Assembly: GCF_030445035.2 (NCBI RefSeq)
Contig: NC_080698.1
Coordinates: forward strand, 3,913,501 to 3,977,500
Length of the DNA: 64,000 bases
Direction of reading: 5' to 3'
DNA from: Dasypus novemcinctus
Taxonomy: Eukaryota; Chordata; Mammalia; Cingulata; Dasypodidae
Shown here one piece after another: positions 61,787 to 64,000 of the stretch. The notes below the pieces were generated by a model. That model saw only the letters and a program-made list of their open reading frames with translations. It ran no database searches and was not told where the DNA came from. Each line of letters begins with the position of its first letter. Position 1 is the first letter of the stretch. Made by a program: the position numbers and the translations under genes.

Positions 61787-62830
61787 TTTTTTTTTATTTT
61801 TTGAAATTTATCTTTTTTTTTAAAAAAAAGATACATAGATCACACAAAATGTTACATTAAAAAACATGAGAGGGAAACGGATGTGGCTCAACCAACTGGG
61901 CTCCCGTCTACCATATAGGAGGCCCAGGCTTCGATGCCCAGGGCCTCCTGGTGAGGGCGAGCTGGCCCACGTGGCGAGCTGGCCCACATGGAGTGCTGGC
62001 CCATGCGGGAATACCGCGCCAGGCAGGAGTGCCGCCCTGCGTGGGAATGTCGCCTCATGGGAAAGCCATCCTGTGTGGGCAGTAGTCCTGGCCGACTCAG
62101 AGCTGGTGCAGCAAGATGACACAACAAGAGACACAGAAAAGAAAATAAGAAGACATAGCGTAACAGGGGACCGAGGTGGCCCCAGAGAGTAATCGCCTCT
62201 CATCCACTTTGGAAGGTCCCAGGATGGGTTGCAGGAGCTGCCTAATGAAAATACAAGCAGACACAGAAGAACACACAGTGAATGGACGCAGGGAGCAGAC
62301 AACGGGGGGGACAGGGAGGAAGGGGAATAAATAAAAATAAATCTTGAAAAAAACAACATAAGAGGTTCCCATATACCCCACTCCACCCCCCACTCATACT
62401 TGTCCCACGTCAACAACCTCTCTTGTCAGGTGGCACATTCGTTGCACTTGATGAATACATTTTGGAGCACTGCCACACAGCATGGATTATAGTTCACATT
62501 GTAGTTCACACTCTCTCCCAGGACATTCAGTGGGTTATGGCAGGATATTTGATGTCCTGCATCTGTCCCTACAATATCATTCAGGACAACTCCAAGTCCC
62601 AAAAATGCCCCCATATCACACCTCTTCTTCCCTCTTCCTGTCCTCAGCAACTGCTGTGGCCACTGTTTCCACATCAATGACACAGTTTCTTCCATTGCTA
62701 GAGTCACAATAATTCTATAGTAGAATACCAGTAAGTCCACTCCAGTCCATATTTTATTCCTCCATCCTGAGGACCCTGGGTGGTGATGTCCACTCCACCT
62801 CTAAATCAAGAGTGGGCTTAGGTCCCACAT
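61787..62830 (-). mobile_element. LINE-1 3' end, antisense, with nested SINE
   Basis: The T-rich edge at 61787-61825 acts as the poly(A) side. GTTCCCATATACCCCACTCC, CACTGCCACACAGCATGGAT and CACAGTTTCTTCCATTGCTA follow as the L1 3' UTR of this lineage. The right boundary is approximate. No ORF2 was recognised. Confidence 0.65.
61873..62354 (+). mobile_element. DAS-type SINE, long composite form
   Basis: Same composite as at 14616: GGAAACGGATGTGGCTCAAC head, several 'catgcgggaat' type repeats, a middle AAAGAAAATAAG segment, a second B-box-like part, ACAGTGAATGGACGCAGGGA and an A-rich tail. Flanks AACATGAGAG and AACATAAGAG (61863-61872, 62355-62364) differ at one base. Confidence 0.93.
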
Positions 62831-64000
62831 TTGCCACTTTTGAGGACTTTGGACTTGTATAGATGGGTTTGGACTGATGTGGCTTTCTGAGACATGACTC
62901 AGATCATTTCCTGAGACAGCAGTTTTTTTTGTCATAGGTAGTGAGCAGAGGATATCCAAGGAGGATTTTACTAATGTCCCTGAGTTTGGAGGAACTATAT
63001 AGGGCAAGCTGAGTGACTGTTGTGGGACCAAATGAGGATGTCAATATTTGCCGCAAAAGCTCAGTAGCAATAGAAGCCCTACTAAATCCAACGAGGGAAA
63101 AGTCTTCTCTCTGACTTGGAGGAATAGCAAAAGTGAGGAAACTACATACAACACGGCCAGATTACAGGGCTTCTGAGTCAAAGAGAAATAAAGTCTTTTT
63201 TTCTGGTGAATTGGTGGCATCAAACACAAGAGAACTCTGCAGGTTCCCCTCGCCCTCATCCCCCAGCTCCTGAATGCTGAGAGATCTCCAGGTGGAAACA
63301 TCAATTTGTGTCACCTAGTCTTGGAGCTTAATACATGAGAAGAGGACCATTCAGGTAGGCAGTTAGGGCATCAGAGAACCTTGTACAAAGTTGTGTAACT
63401 GTTCGCCAAAGATTCAAGTATCTTTTTTGGGGGGTGGGGTTATACTTCCCACTCCTTTGAAGTCAGGCAGCCCTGAGGCTTGTTTTGGTCAATGAATAGT
63501 GAGTGGAAGTAAGGGATAGGGCTTTTGGACTGGATAAATGAGGAGCTTTACTCGTAAAAAAAAAAAATTACAAAAAAAATGTTACTGGTTTCTTCAAATC
63601 CTGGGAATTGACCAAAGGCATACATCAAATTGAGAAATGTTTATTCAAGAAAAACAACAGAACTTGGGTAAAAACTGGGAGTCTGTGATATTTTAACCTG
63701 AGGGTGTCCCCACTCCCCTTCTTTATCTAGAAGACTGGTAATTTAGCAGGGCAGGGCAGGGAAGCTTTCTGCTGTGGGATGCTCATTTGAGGAACAGGAG
63801 CATAGAAAAACGAATGCCCAGGGGTGTTGTTGAGAACAGTAGTGGAATAATTTGGGAACAAGAGCAAACAATCCAGGAGGGCCAACATTGTAACTGGTCT
63901 GAAGTTGTGATGCAGGTTGTGGCAACAGACTGGTAAGAAATTTAACAGGGAGTTGCAGGGAAGGAGACAGCAGTAGTAGGCTTCTTCAGATTTTATACAT
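62831..64000. other. Non-genic end of window
   Basis: No gene or named repeat recognised. A-rich tracts lie at 63556-63582. ORFs on the minus strand (62801-63031, 63041-63304, 63743-63925) show no domain. Confidence 0.45.

Overview
This is mammalian nuclear DNA, almost certainly from a xenarthran and most likely an armadillo. The best evidence is about sixteen copies of a tRNA-headed SINE with the DAS-SINE layout described from the nine-banded armadillo: a head such as GGGAAGCGGACTTGGC, a GGTTCAAACC-type B box, a long GC-rich body, the word ACACAGCGAATGGACACAGA and an A-rich tail. Ancient placental or mammalian repeats (MIR, MER5A, other hAT elements, old L1) are also present. There are no bacterial, plasmid or phage features. 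No complete intact protein-coding gene was found.

Layout. 1-5.56 kb: antisense L1, near full length at its 5' end, carrying a 6-bp-TSD LTR, a small 3'-UTR retrocopy and a SINE. 5.6-12.7 kb: old L1 3' ends, MIR pieces, SINEs and probable LTR remnants. 12.7-14.6 kb: another antisense L1. 15.5-17 kb: a broken endogenous-retrovirus envelope tail with LTR-like sequence and SINEs. 17.6-19.15 kb: CpG island. 19.4-25.04 kb: decayed KRAB zinc-finger gene A on the plus strand, with one KRAB-A exon, two KRAB-B-like exons and a frameshifted C2H2 exon. 25-34.3 kb: MIR, MER5A and hAT DNA transposons, an EIF1A retrocopy, an L1 fragment, and a nested LTR and SINE. 35.4-36.5 kb: second CpG island. 36.16-57.4 kb: KRAB zinc-finger pseudogene B on the plus strand, whose exon structure can be followed from the promoter to the last finger. 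Its introns hold an EIF2A retrocopy and several L1s. Its finger exon is split by a SINE, and an L1 5' end lies about 28 bases before the splice acceptor. 57.4-64 kb: mostly unassigned sequence, a candidate short exon at 60.2 kb, SINEs and an antisense L1 3' end.

How the parts relate. Genes A and B are same-strand neighbours with the usual KRAB-ZNF design (CpG promoter, short leader exons, KRAB-A, KRAB-B, one C2H2 exon). They look like one degraded piece of a zinc-finger cluster. Their products would have been DNA-binding repressors acting through KRAB and TRIM28, but both reading frames are broken. The rest is layered retrotransposon history; target-site duplications and nesting order several insertions in time. 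I did not find a convincing novel biological system. The most useful leads are the L1 promoter region facing the zinc-finger exon, the duplicated KRAB-B in gene A, the L1 with tandem 5'-UTR units, and the unassigned exon-like ORF at 60.2 kb.
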